Positions 6,681 to 15,018 of a DNA stretch of 32,244 bases are shown piece after piece. The translations under genes were made by a program, and so were the position numbers. Each line of letters starts with the position of its first letter. The stretch's first letter is position 1. Below the pieces are notes generated by a model. The model ran no database searches and was not told the origin of the DNA. It worked only from the letters and a program-made list of their open reading frames with translations. Source of the DNA: Amycolatopsis sp. (GTDB lineage Bacteria > Actinomycetota > Actinomycetes > Mycobacteriales > Pseudonocardiaceae); contig NZ_JAODNM010000063.1 of the NCBI RefSeq assembly GCF_025464955.1, forward strand, positions 1-32,244. Direction: 5' to 3'.

Positions 6681-7165
6681 TTACTCGCCCCGCGGCGACC
6701 AGGCGGTCAGTTCGGCGACGGTCTTCCCGGTGCGGAGCTCCTGCAGCAGCTCCGCGGGGTCGAAGCGGATCGGCGCCAGCACGTGGTCGTCGCCCCCCTC
6801 GTAGAAGGCGAGGATCTGCTCTTCGCTGAACTTGTTGTCGTAGAACAGTTCGACGGCGTTGTGGTCCGGATCCTCGTAGTACATGGACATCGTGGGCCCG
6901 TGGTTGAGGCATATCGACGGGGTGATCGACGACTTCGCGATCCGCTGGTGCGTCTCGAGCATTTCGGCCAGGGTCGGGTACTCGAACGCGAAGTGGTTCA
7001 GCCGGGAGTGGAGGACGTCACCGCCGGAACCGGGCTCGGACTGCGCGCGGTGTGCTCGGAGGTCTCGATACCGATCGTCGCGTCGAGCACCTCGAGATAC
7101 CGCTGCTTCGTCTCTTCGTAGTTGCTGGTGTTCAGAATGACATGGGCAAGCGTCGGTGAAGTCAT
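6681..7165 (-). pseudogene. One-domain extradiol dioxygenase (VOC), frameshifted by deletion
   Basis: The ATG at 7165 begins MTSPTLAHVILNTSNYEETK, clearly homologous to the intact protein at 30771. After ...IETSEHTA (codon 40, ending near 7046) the frame goes wrong and stops at 6998. The homology resumes in another frame with PGSGGDVLHSRLNHFAFEY and runs to the end (TAWSPRGE, stop at 6681). Compared with the intact copy, about 26 codons (the strands around DESHHRFGMFNV) are missing, and the deletion is not a multiple of three. Metal-ligand positions outside the gap (His8, the His of LNHF, the Glu of VELF) are retained, so the loss looks recent. Unless this is a sequencing or assembly error, the gene makes only a 55-residue product. 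It is the first gene of the operon that also holds FAH copy 1. Confidence 0.85.
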
Positions 7166-7256
7166 CACAGTTCTCTCTTCGGCACAGAGCCACGCCGGAT
7201 CGGCGTGTCCGGGAAGACGAACGAGCCGATCGAATCGGCCGTCGCTGTCACCTTCG

Positions 7257-7301
7257 ACGCTAGACGCGCACCTGCACGCTGTCAAGGACGAATCCGTCCT
7301 T
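7257..7301 (-). promoter_or_regulatory. Composite operator-promoter A
   Basis: Operator AAGGAC-N6-GTCCTT at 7284-7301. Read on the minus strand it runs into the -35 box TTGACA (plus 7280-7285), then 17 bp, then the -10 box TAGCGT (plus 7257-7262). Predicted +1 is near 7250, giving an 85-base leader before the VOC gene at 7165. The leader can form two perfect small hairpins (7191-7207 and 7225-7239). The operator is centred at about -42.5. Confidence 0.8.
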
Positions 7302-7371
7302 ATCGGGAAGGCTGCCGGATCCGGCGAGAATTTCCTTGCCTGTGTCCATTTTCTGGTGCAGGCTCGAGGTT

Positions 7372-8343
7372 ATGGCTGAGGGCTGGATCGACGTGCATGC
7401 GCACTTCTCGCCGCCGAGCACCGCCGAGGAACGAAACGGGCGGTGGCAGGCGATGCGCGAAGCCCGGTTCCTCGCGCCCGAGCCGTTCCACTGGACGGTT
7501 GAGGGGACGTTGGCGTACATGGACCGTACCGGCGTCGCTATGCAGCTGCTGAGCAACATCCCAAAGACCGTGGCCGCGTTGCGCGCGTCCAACGACTACG
7601 GCGCGTCGCTGGTGTCGGCGCACCCTTCTCGGTTCGGGCTGCTGGCGGCGTTGCCGACGGATGACCCGACGACCGCGCTGGCCGAGATCGAGCGGGCCTC
7701 GACCGACCTGGGGGCCGATGGCTTCGCCGTCACCTGCCGATACAACGACGTCTATCTCGGAGATCCGCGGCTGGAGCCGATGTGGGCCGAGCTCGACCGG
7801 CGTCACGCGACTGTCTTCGCGCATCCGGATGCCTATGCGCCGGCAGTGCAGGGGCGTCCCGCGCCATTGCTTGAGGTTGGGTTCGAGACCGTTCGCACAA
7901 TCGTCGACCTGCTCTACGCGGGCGTCTTACGTCGCTACCCCAACGTGAAGCTGATCGTCGCGCACTGCGGCGGCGCGGGTGCGTTGCCCGCCGCGGCGGG
8001 ACGGCTGGCGCTGCTCGGCGCCGACCCGTGGGTGCCCAACCCGCACGGCCTCACGCAGGCCGAACTGGTCGACCACCTCGCGCGGCTCTACCTGGACACC
8101 GCCGCCACCGGGTTCCCGAGCTCCTTGGCGCCCGCGCTGACGATGACCACGGCCGACCACCTCGTCTACGGCTCGGACAGTGGAGCGCCGTGCAGCACCG
8201 AGGCGTCCATGGAAACCAGCAAGCAGTCGCTGCTTGCTTTCGGTGGCCTCACGCACCGACAGCGTGCGGAGATCGGCCGCAACGCCCTCAGTCTGTTCCC
8301 GGCTGTCAGGACCAGGCTCGACGCGCGGGCTGTCCCCGCCTGA
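7372..8343 (+). CDS. ACMSD-type metal-dependent amidohydrolase/decarboxylase
   Basis: A 323-residue amidohydrolase-superfamily TIM-barrel protein of the ACMSD (aminocarboxymuconate-semialdehyde decarboxylase)/gamma-resorcylate decarboxylase-like group (Amidohydro_2). Visible ligands: His9 and His11 in DVHAHF, His151 in FAHPDAY, His198 in VAHCGGAG and Asp269 in VYGSDSGAP, matching the Zn-binding and catalytic set of ACMSD. Enzymes of this group decarboxylate or hydrolyse ring-cleavage products or phenolic acids. The ATG at 7372 is chosen because MAEGWIDVHAHF starts exactly at the family N terminus; an upstream in-frame TTG at 7336 is less likely. Only a poor GAGG lies just before the ATG. The gene stands alone on the plus strand, divergent from the VOC-FAH operon, so operator A may influence it too. 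Confidence 0.87.
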   Translation: MAEGWIDVHAHFSPPSTAEERNGRWQAMREARFLAPEPFHWTVEGTLAYMDRTGVAMQLLSNIPKTVAALRASNDYGASLVSAHPSRFGLLAALPTDDPTTALAEIERASTDLGADGFAVTCRYNDVYLGDPRLEPMWAELDRRHATVFAHPDAYAPAVQGRPAPLLEVGFETVRTIVDLLYAGVLRRYPNVKLIVAHCGGAGALPAAAGRLALLGADPWVPNPHGLTQAELVDHLARLYLDTAATGFPSSLAPALTMTTADHLVYGSDSGAPCSTEASMETSKQSLLAFGGLTHRQRAEIGRNALSLFPAVRTRLDARAVPA

Positions 8344-8400
8344 CCGCTCGACCCGTCGACGCTTTGTCGCAAGTCGGCGGCGAGTTGCGGCCCTGACTTG

Positions 8401-9197
8401 TCACGGCGTTGTCGCGTCGTGGACGAGGCGGCCGGCGAACCAGGTCCGCTGAACGCGCGTCGCATGGACCTGTTCGATCAGGACCTCGAAGAGATTCCGG
8501 TCCAGGATGATGACGTCGGCGGAGAGCCCCGGTGACAGTCGTCCGACCTCGTGGTCCAATCTCATGGCCTGCGCGGGATTGACGGTGTGCGCCTCGATCG
8601 CCGCGGCGAGGTCGAGTGCCTGCCCGGCGTTCAGGGTGCCCGGGACGCCGGGATCGGGGCTGCGGCGGGTGACCATGGTCTCGATGCTGAGCCGATGCCC
8701 ATGATCTCCAACGCGCGGGAGTTGACCCAGCGGTTGTGCAGCGAGTCGTCGCGCAGCAACACCGGTCGCCCCAGGCTCGCTTTGTCCAGCGCGGCCAGCA
8801 TCTCCCGGGTTCCGAGCTGCTGGAACACCGGGCTGATGACTATGCCGCCGACGACCCACTCGTCGGGCCCGAGCCCCACTGCCCGGTCATGTACGGCGGC
8901 GAGGATGTCGTCGATGGTGAACGCGGGAGACAGGACCAGCTCCCACGCGGCTTGCTGGCCGCCGAAACCGACGTGGGAATGCACGTCGACGAGGCCCGGC
9001 ATGACCATGGCGGCCGCCGCGTCGACGACGTCGGTCGCCGGGTCGATCAGGCGCTCGACATCCGAATCGTCCCCGACGGCCAGGATTCGGCCGTCGCGGA
9101 CGGCGAGTGCTTGAGCCCAGGGCTTTGCCGGGTCAAGGGTGTAGACGGCGGCGTTGCGGATGACCATGTCGGCGCCGCGTCGCTGGGGGGAGCTCAT
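8401..9197 (-). pseudogene. YtcJ-type amidohydrolase with a large internal deletion
   Basis: The ATG at 9197 (ATGA overlap with the stop of the carboxylesterase gene) starts an amidohydrolase N terminus: MVIRNAAVYTLDPAKPW, ILAVGDDSDVERL, PGLVDVHSHVGFGG, up to NSRALEIMGIG. Near 8700 the homology jumps into another frame and to the far C terminus of the family: IETMVTRRSPDPG, ALDLAAAIEAHTVNPAQAM, GRLSPGLSADVIILDRN, to the stop at 8401. YtcJ-type enzymes are usually around 540 residues; here about 165 plus 95 remain, so roughly half the barrel including later metal ligands is gone, and the reading frame is also shifted at the join. It cannot be active. It is the last gene of the FAD monooxygenase-carboxylesterase operon. 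Confidence 0.85.
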
Positions 9198-10903
9198 GGT
9201 GTTGTCGTCCAAACTGGTCGTCGAATCGGTTGCGGCTGCCGACGCGCCCGCAGGTTGCGCACGAGAACGTCCTCCAGCTGGGCGACGTCGAGCACACCAC
9301 CGTCCTCGAACACACCGCGTTCGGCCGACAACAGGCCGGGGCGTGCGGCGATTTCGCGTCCGAACCACAGGACCGCCTGCTGGTCGCGTCTGTACCTTGG
9401 CCAAGTCCGACCTGGTTCGCCGGTTCGGATGAACGCCCCGTAGAGGTCGCGCATCGCCCGGGAGACGCGGTCCAGCTCCGCCCGGTCGATTCCGTCGAAG
9501 GCCGGCCAGCGAGCGAGGTCCTCGTCGGTCTGGTTGCCGAACAGGAACGGTATGTCGCCGGTGTGCACCGCTCTGAGGTCCCCGCCGAGACCGGGCAGCT
9601 CGTAGGCGAACTCGAAGACATACGTGGTTGTGCCGGCGGCGTCGAGCCGATCGGCGATGGCGAGGGCGGAGAACTTGAAGAACTCCATCGACATCACGTC
9701 GGCGAGCAGGTGCCCCGGCGCGTGAGCTGGGTGAAGGTCCTCATAGGACCGGTATACTCCCGCGGCCTCAACGCCGAAGACCTGTTCCAGTACCGCGAGC
9801 ACGTCCTCGGCACTACCGGAGCGCACGGTGTCGGAGTGTCCACGGAAGAAGGTCCACTCGTCCTTCGCGAAGCCGATCATCACCTCGAGCTCGTCGCCGG
9901 CTGGGACGTCCTTACCGGACAGGGCGAGGGCCGGTAGTTCCGGGATCAGGTGTCCATCGACGACGCCGCCGAGTGGGCGCCACGCGAGGTTCGCGTCGGG
10001 CTCGAACCAGCGCCCGAGGACGTTCTGGACAGCCAGCAGCCGGTCCGGGTCGACGTCGAGCAGCTCTGCCGGCGTCGTCATTCCGAGCAGGTCCAGGTAC
10101 TGGCGCGCCACCGCTTCCGCGTCCGGACGCTGCTGGGTGCACCACGGGTTGAACGGGGACAACGACTGGATCACCGCGCGGCGGACGAGTCCTCGGGTGT
10201 CCGGATTGGTCAGCAGGTGCGACACGGCCGTCGCGCCCGCGGACTCACCGCCGATGGTGAGGTTCGCCGGATCCCCGCCGAACGCGGCGATGGTGGCGTG
10301 CACCCACTCGAGTGCGGCCTTCTGGTCCTGGAATCCCAGGTTGACCGCCTCGGCGAGGTCGTCGCCGAGCAGACCGAAGTGGACCCAGCCGAGCGCGCCC
10401 AGGCGGTAGTTCGGCCGGACCACGATGATGTGCTGTTCGCGTGCGAGGTTTTCTCCGCGTTCGAGCGGGAAGGAGCCGGAGCTCACCGCGTTGGCGCCGC
10501 CGTGGTAGTAGACGTAGACCGGAAGTTTGGCACCGGGTTCGTGGTCCGGTACCCACAGATCGAGGTAGAGGCAGTCCTCGGCCGCGTTGTCGTGGCGGTA
10601 GGTGGTGTTGGCGTAGTCGGGCCACGCCATGATCCCGGGAACGCCGGGATCGATCGTTTCGGCCAGTTTCCGCACGGACGACTCGTTGACCGCGTTGAAC
10701 TGGTAGGAAGCCGGGCCGGGGCGCTCGGCCGAGCGAACTCCCGTCCAGGCGGGAACCGGTGCCGGCGGACGGAACCGCAGGGCACCGACCGGTGGCGCGG
10801 CGAACGGGACACCCTGGAACGTTCGCACCCGGTCGCCACGCCGACCCCGCAGCCGGCCCGCGGCTGTGGTGACCGTCAGGTCGTCCGGGGCTTCTTCTCG
10901 CAT
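9194..10903 (-). CDS. Type-B carboxylesterase
   Basis: A 569-residue carboxylesterase of the type-B (cholinesterase-like) alpha/beta-hydrolase family, likely cytoplasmic as no signal peptide is seen. The catalytic triad can be placed as Ser221 (GGESAGA), Glu349 (GFAKDEW) and His447 (AVHTGDIPF); the oxyanion-hole HGG is at 134-136 (YYHGGAN). The EDCLYLDLWVP block near residue 109 is a family signature. The ATG at 10903 follows GGTAGGA and is 2 bp after the stop of the FAD monooxygenase gene; the frame is open further upstream only as a shadow of that gene. The neighbours suggest that it hydrolyses an ester or lactone made in the same pathway, for example a Baeyer-Villiger-like or ring-cleavage product, but the substrate is not readable. 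Confidence 0.9.
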   Translation of the reverse strand: MREEAPDDLTVTTAAGRLRGRRGDRVRTFQGVPFAAPPVGALRFRPPAPVPAWTGVRSAERPGPASYQFNAVNESSVRKLAETIDPGVPGIMAWPDYANTTYRHDNAAEDCLYLDLWVPDHEPGAKLPVYVYYHGGANAVSSGSFPLERGENLAREQHIIVVRPNYRLGALGWVHFGLLGDDLAEAVNLGFQDQKAALEWVHATIAAFGGDPANLTIGGESAGATAVSHLLTNPDTRGLVRRAVIQSLSPFNPWCTQQRPDAEAVARQYLDLLGMTTPAELLDVDPDRLLAVQNVLGRWFEPDANLAWRPLGGVVDGHLIPELPALALSGKDVPAGDELEVMIGFAKDEWTFFRGHSDTVRSGSAEDVLAVLEQVFGVEAAGVYRSYEDLHPAHAPGHLLADVMSMEFFKFSALAIADRLDAAGTTTYVFEFAYELPGLGGDLRAVHTGDIPFLFGNQTDEDLARWPAFDGIDRAELDRVSRAMRDLYGAFIRTGEPGRTWPRYRRDQQAVLWFGREIAARPGLLSAERGVFEDGGVLDVAQLEDVLVRNLRARRQPQPIRRPVWTTTP

Positions 10904-10905
10904 TC

Positions 10906-12633
10906 CTACCTGCCGGATGTCCTGCTGGTGGTGGTGCTGAGCAGGCGGTCGAAGGCGTCGTCCAGCACCTCGGCCGGTGACTGACCCGCGCTCAGCTTCG
11001 CGGCGCGGAAGGCGACGTACCCGTCCGGCCGCACGACGACGACTCCGGTCGGGTCGAGGCCGTAGCACTCCGCCCAGTTGCCCTCCGGATCTCTGTAGTC
11101 GCCGCCCGCGCCGATGGTGAAGGCGTCGATCTCGGTGCCGCGGGCTTCGGTCAGGCCCTTGGCCGCGTCGACCCAGGCCTGGCCGGCCGGGGGTGCGAGC
11201 ACGACGAAGAGGCTGTGCAGCAGGTCGATTGTGGACAGTCGCTCCCCGGCGAGCGACTCGAGCCAGACGTGCGGGGCGTGCGCACCCGGGCGCGCGGTCG
11301 GCCAGTAGTCGACAACGGTGGATTCGACCGGTGACGAGCCGTCCGGGATGACCGCGGTGGAGTCGTACGTCACGCCGAACTGCTGCCCATAGGACCAGAA
11401 CTGGGGCTCTTGGGCGGGAATCCCCTCGGCTATCCGTTGTCGGACCGACTCGCCGCGGGGGCCTTCGATCTCGGCGAGCAGTGTCGGGTCGTTGGCGAAC
11501 CAGCCCACTTCGGCGGACTTCGTGGCGGTCGCCAGCGTGGTGGCGATATTTCGCCGGGCTGTGGTCCGGCGCTCCGCGTCGTAAGTGTCGAGCAGTTCCG
11601 GCCCCGCACCGCCGCGCAGGACCTCGTGGAGTTTCCAGCCGAGGTTCTGCGCGTCCTGCAGGCTGCTGTTCATGCCGAACCCGCCGGTCGGTGGGAACCG
11701 ATGGGCGGCATCGCCGACCAGGAAGACGCGGCCCTCGTGGAAACTGTCCGCCAGTGCCGACTGGACCTTCCAGAAGAACGTACTCTCGACGCGGATGTCC
11801 ACATCGGACGACCCGATCGCCGTGCGGATCACCGCGGCGCAGTATTCGGGCGTGAAGTCGTCCGGACTCTGCCGCTCGGGGTCGTAGTCCCAGCTGTAGA
11901 CCCATCGGCGGTCGCCGTCGTAGGTGACGAAGGCGCCTTGGGTGTCCGGGTTGATGATGAAGTACAGAATGTAGTTGCGGCCCTTGAGGAACGGGCGCAG
12001 GTCGGCTTCGAAGCACACGTTGACCTGGTGGCTCATCGTCGGACTCTCGGGGGAGGAGATGCCGGCCGCGGCGCGGACGGTGCTGCGGCCGCCGTCCGCG
12101 CCGACGACGTAGCGGGCCCTGGCGAGGTGCTCGGTCCCGTTCTCGTCGTCGGCCAACGTCACGGTGGCGCCGGCGTCGTCCTGGTCGACGCCGACCGCCC
12201 GCAACCCGTACGTGACCGAGATGCTCGGGAAGGTCAGCGCGTGCTTGCGCAGCACCCCCTCCAGGGTGTCCTGTGCGCACCAGGCCAGGAACTCCGGCGA
12301 CAGCGCGTCCAGACCGGCTATGCGCTCCTTCGCGGCCATCATGTCGATCGCCCCGATGTCCGGGTCCTTCAGCCGCGTCAGGTAGCCGAAGCTGCTCCAG
12401 TCCTCGACCGGGAGTCCGCCGGCTCGACGAACCTCGTCAGCGAGGCCGAGCTGGCGGAAGTACTCCATCGTCCGTGCGTGGATCCCGCTCGCCCGCGGAT
12501 GCCGCAGCCGGCCTTCGCGCCGTTCGACGAGGTGGACGTCCACGCCCCGGCGACCCAGTTCGATCGCCAGCATCGTGCCGGCCGGACCGGCGCCGACGAT
12601 CACCACGTCGTGAGCTGACTCGCTGGTAGCCAT
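10906..12633 (-). CDS. FAD-dependent aromatic monooxygenase (PheA/TfdB/MhpA type), copy 1
   Basis: A 575-residue class A flavoprotein hydroxylase that adds one oxygen atom to a phenol-like ring using NAD(P)H. It shows the FAD fingerprint GAGPAG (14-19), the DG motif GADGGRS (Asp180) and the GD motif GDAAHRFPPTGGFGMN (Asp308). The C-terminal 150 residues have the thioredoxin-like layout of phenol and 3-(3-hydroxyphenyl)propionate hydroxylases, including VVVVRPDGYVAFR. The ATG at 12633 has GGGAG upstream. It is the first gene of a minus-strand operon with the carboxylesterase and the YtcJ pseudogene, driven by composite promoter B. A homologous monooxygenase lies at 26007; the two share blocks such as INPDTQGAF and the GD-motif region but clearly differ, so different substrates are possible. 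Confidence 0.92.
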   Translation of the reverse strand: MATSESAHDVVIVGAGPAGTMLAIELGRRGVDVHLVERREGRLRHPRASGIHARTMEYFRQLGLADEVRRAGGLPVEDWSSFGYLTRLKDPDIGAIDMMAAKERIAGLDALSPEFLAWCAQDTLEGVLRKHALTFPSISVTYGLRAVGVDQDDAGATVTLADDENGTEHLARARYVVGADGGRSTVRAAAGISSPESPTMSHQVNVCFEADLRPFLKGRNYILYFIINPDTQGAFVTYDGDRRWVYSWDYDPERQSPDDFTPEYCAAVIRTAIGSSDVDIRVESTFFWKVQSALADSFHEGRVFLVGDAAHRFPPTGGFGMNSSLQDAQNLGWKLHEVLRGGAGPELLDTYDAERRTTARRNIATTLATATKSAEVGWFANDPTLLAEIEGPRGESVRQRIAEGIPAQEPQFWSYGQQFGVTYDSTAVIPDGSSPVESTVVDYWPTARPGAHAPHVWLESLAGERLSTIDLLHSLFVVLAPPAGQAWVDAAKGLTEARGTEIDAFTIGAGGDYRDPEGNWAECYGLDPTGVVVVRPDGYVAFRAAKLSAGQSPAEVLDDAFDRLLSTTTSRTSGR

Positions 12634-12787
12634 CCGTTGCTCCCAAGTCCGGCGACGGCCGGTGAGGTGGTTTCGCGGGGAGAGTGAGGTGCTTCGCCCT
12701 CGACGCACCAAGGGCCGTATTCAGCGGAACTCCGTACCAGGACTCGGGTCCGCGGTGATCGGACACCGTCCGACACGGTCCTGGCCG

Positions 12788-12832
12788 ACCGTAGCGGCGA
12801 GACACCCTCGAGTCAAGGACCAGTTCGTCCTT
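12788..12832 (-). promoter_or_regulatory. Composite operator-promoter B
   Basis: Operator AAGGAC-N6-GTCCTT at 12815-12832. On the minus strand its end overlaps the -35 box TTGACT (plus 12811-12816), followed by 17 bp and the -10 box TACGGT (plus 12788-12793). Predicted +1 is near 12781, with a leader of about 148 bases to the FAD monooxygenase. Its centre is also about 63 bp upstream of the predicted start of the divergent hpaB-type operon, so both directions could be controlled from one site. Confidence 0.8.
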
Positions 12833-12851
12833 AGTGGGGATGGATGCGCTC

Positions 12852-12880
12852 TTGCGTGCCACGGGGAAGCGGCCTATGTT
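12852..12880 (+). promoter_or_regulatory. Predicted promoter of the ten-gene catabolic operon
   Basis: TTGCGT (12852-12857), 17 bp, TATGTT (12875-12880). Predicted +1 is near 12887, leaving about 30 bases before the ATG at 12918. It starts about 20 bp to the right of operator B. Confidence 0.45.
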
Positions 12881-12917
12881 CAGGTAGCAGGCTAGCATGT
12901 TAGTTGGGAGAGACGGT

Positions 12918-14420
12918 ATGGCTGTCCGGTCCGGCGCCCAGTACGTGGAGCGGTTGCAGAAGACGCCAAGGGAGGTGTGGCTGCGCGGTCAACGCGTGGA
13001 AGACGTGACGAGTCATCCCGCGTTTCGCGCGCCGATCCAGCAGATCGCCCACCTGTACGATATGCAGCACGATCCGCGGTATGCGGACATCCTGACGCGG
13101 CCGGGGCCCCACGGGCCGGTCGGCACCGCGTTCGTCGCCCCGAAGTCCTACGCGGACCTGGTGGGCCGACGGGAGGCGTTCCGCGTGTGGTCGGAGGCCA
13201 CGCTGGGTCTGATGGGGCGATCGCCCGACTTCCTCAACACCACCGTGATGGCGTTCGCCGAGGAGCCGGGCGTGTTCGCGCAGTTCGGGCAGCGTTACGC
13301 CGACAACGTGCAGCGGTACTTCGAGTATGTGCGCGACAACGACCTGTTCCTCACCCACGCGTTGATCACCCCGCAGACCGACCGCTCGAAGAGCTCGGCC
13401 GAGCAGGCCGACCAGTTCCTGCACATGGGCGTCGTCGAGGAGACCGCCGACGGGCTGGTGGTACGCGGGGCCCGGATGCTGGCCACGCTCGCCCCGATGG
13501 CCGACGAGCTGATCATCTACAGCCTGCCGGGGCTGCGTCCGGGCGACGAGCGCCACGCGGCAGTGTTCGCCATCCCGATCGAGACGCCCGGGTTGCGGCT
13601 GATCTCGCGCGAGCCCTTCGACGACGGCACCCGCAACCGGTTCGACCACCCCCTGTCGTCGCATTTCGAAGAGGCCGACTCGCTGGTCGTGTTCGACGAC
13701 GTGCTCGTGCCGTGGGACCGGGTGTTCCTGCACGGCAATGTCGCACTGGCCAACAAGCTGTACGCCGAGACCAACCTGCGCCAGCACACCGCCCACCAGA
13801 CCGGCGTGCGCGGGCTCGTGAAGATGCAGTTCATCACCGGCGTGGCGATGAAGCTCGCGCAGTCGGTGAAGATCGACGGGTTCCTGCACGTCCAGCAGAA
13901 GCTCGGTGAGCTCGTCGCGGCCACCGAGACCTGCCGCGCGCTGGTGCGGGCCGCGGAGATCGACCACGAGACCTCGTCGTCGGGGAACTCGCTTCGCTGC
14001 GGGTTCGGGCCGCTGCAGACGCTGCGGATGCACTTGTCCAGCTCGTATCCCAAGGCGGCCGAGGTCTTACAGACCCTCGGCGCCGGCGGTTTGCTGATGA
14101 TGCCGTCCGCCGAGGACTTCGGCAGCGAGATCGGCGGCGACATCGCCCGCTACTTCCAGGGTGCGGACGGCCTCGACGCCACCGAACGCGTCCGGCTCTA
14201 CAAGCTGGCTTGGGATCTCTGCGGCGACGGGTTCGGCCAGCGTGCGGTGCAGTACGAGCGCTACTACGCGGGCGACCCGGTGCGGCTCTACGCCATGAAC
14301 TACCTCGCCTACGACAAGACCGACGCCTTCCGCATGGTCGATCGGGCACTCGACTTGGCAGGCGGCCCGCAGCAGGCGGTTGCCGAGGCCCGTGACCGGG
14401 CCGCCACGGCCACGTCATGA
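12918..14420 (+). CDS. HpaB-type flavin-dependent monooxygenase, oxygenase component
   Basis: A 500-residue member of the 4-hydroxyphenylacetate 3-monooxygenase (HpaB) family, which uses reduced flavin from a partner reductase to ortho-hydroxylate phenols to catechols. Family blocks visible include TPREVWLRGQRVEDVTSHP near the N terminus, LITPQTDRSK, the substrate/flavin region GARMLATLAPMADEL, FDDVLVPWDRVFLHGN, and the C-terminal ETCRALVRAAE, SEIGGDIARYFQG and LYKLAWDLCGDGFGQR. The ATG at 12918 is preceded by GGGAGAG; an ATG at 12897 is upstream in frame but less well placed. It heads a ten-gene plus-strand operon and overlaps the flavin reductase gene by ATGA. Chlorophenol- and pyrrole-carboxylate monooxygenases belong to the same family, so the substrate is open; production of a catechol for the MhpB-type dioxygenase downstream fits best. 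Confidence 0.92.
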   Translation: MAVRSGAQYVERLQKTPREVWLRGQRVEDVTSHPAFRAPIQQIAHLYDMQHDPRYADILTRPGPHGPVGTAFVAPKSYADLVGRREAFRVWSEATLGLMGRSPDFLNTTVMAFAEEPGVFAQFGQRYADNVQRYFEYVRDNDLFLTHALITPQTDRSKSSAEQADQFLHMGVVEETADGLVVRGARMLATLAPMADELIIYSLPGLRPGDERHAAVFAIPIETPGLRLISREPFDDGTRNRFDHPLSSHFEEADSLVVFDDVLVPWDRVFLHGNVALANKLYAETNLRQHTAHQTGVRGLVKMQFITGVAMKLAQSVKIDGFLHVQQKLGELVAATETCRALVRAAEIDHETSSSGNSLRCGFGPLQTLRMHLSSSYPKAAEVLQTLGAGGLLMMPSAEDFGSEIGGDIARYFQGADGLDATERVRLYKLAWDLCGDGFGQRAVQYERYYAGDPVRLYAMNYLAYDKTDAFRMVDRALDLAGGPQQAVAEARDRAATATS

Positions 14421-14989
14421 CCAGCGCCGGTCCGGCCGTGCCGGCGCTGGACGAGGCCCCGGACGCGGGGGCGATGCGCCGCGCCATGGGCCAGTTCGCC
14501 ACCGGCGTCACGGTGATCACCACCGTGACCGGCGACGGTCAGCCCGCCGGTTGCACCGTCAGCGCGTTTTCCTCGCTGTCGCTGGACCCGCCGCTGGTCC
14601 TGGTCTGCATCGACCGGAGACGTGCGATGCACCAGCACCTCACGGCCGGCTCCGGCTTCGGCGTCAACGTGCTGCGCACGGATCAGCGGGAGCTCGCCGT
14701 GCGCTTCGCCGGGCGCGGCGACGACCGGTTCGCGGGTCTGCGCACCACGCCCGGCCGCCACGGCATCCCCCTGATCGACGGTGCCATCGCGCAGATCCAG
14801 TGCGACCTGCACGCCGTCCTGGACGGGGGCGACCACGCGATCGTCGTCGGCCGAGTCCGACAACTCGCTACCCGCGAGGGCGATCCGCTGCTCTACGCGC
14901 AAGGGGCGTTTCTCGACCTGCCTCCCGCGCAATGGGAAGGCGCCCTCGCCGATGCCCAGCACGAATGGCTCCTGAACGCCCCTTGGTAG
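14417..14989 (+). CDS. Flavin reductase (HpaC-like), partner of the HpaB-type oxygenase
   Basis: A 190-residue NAD(P)H:flavin oxidoreductase of the flavin-reductase-like domain family. The signature MGQFATGVTVITT (about 25-37), GCTVSAFSSLSLDPPLVLVCIDR in two strands, and the C-terminal GDHAIVVGRVRQL (about 138-150, with the usual aspartate-histidine pair) are clear. It supplies reduced FMN or FAD to the HpaB-type component. The start overlaps the preceding stop in ATGA, indicating translational coupling and matching stoichiometry of the two-component monooxygenase. A proline/alanine-rich extension of about 20 residues precedes the domain. Confidence 0.92.
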   Translation: MTSAGPAVPALDEAPDAGAMRRAMGQFATGVTVITTVTGDGQPAGCTVSAFSSLSLDPPLVLVCIDRRRAMHQHLTAGSGFGVNVLRTDQRELAVRFAGRGDDRFAGLRTTPGRHGIPLIDGAIAQIQCDLHAVLDGGDHAIVVGRVRQLATREGDPLLYAQGAFLDLPPAQWEGALADAQHEWLLNAPW

Positions 14990-15018
14990 CCGCGCTCAAC
15001 GACATGCGGAGTTTTCTG

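Noticed and set aside
8344..8400. A terminator hairpin between the convergent amidohydrolase gene and pseudogene
   Set aside because: Only a mismatched 7-bp stem with a 12-base loop is found, too weak to call.
9194..12280. A 1028-codon open frame on the minus strand
   Set aside because: Only its last 569 codons are a real gene (the carboxylesterase from 10903); the upstream part is an arginine/proline-rich shadow of the FAD monooxygenase in another frame.
12897..12917. Start of the HpaB-type gene at the ATG at 12897
   Set aside because: The ATG at 12918 has GGGAGAG at good distance and matches the expected N terminus better.
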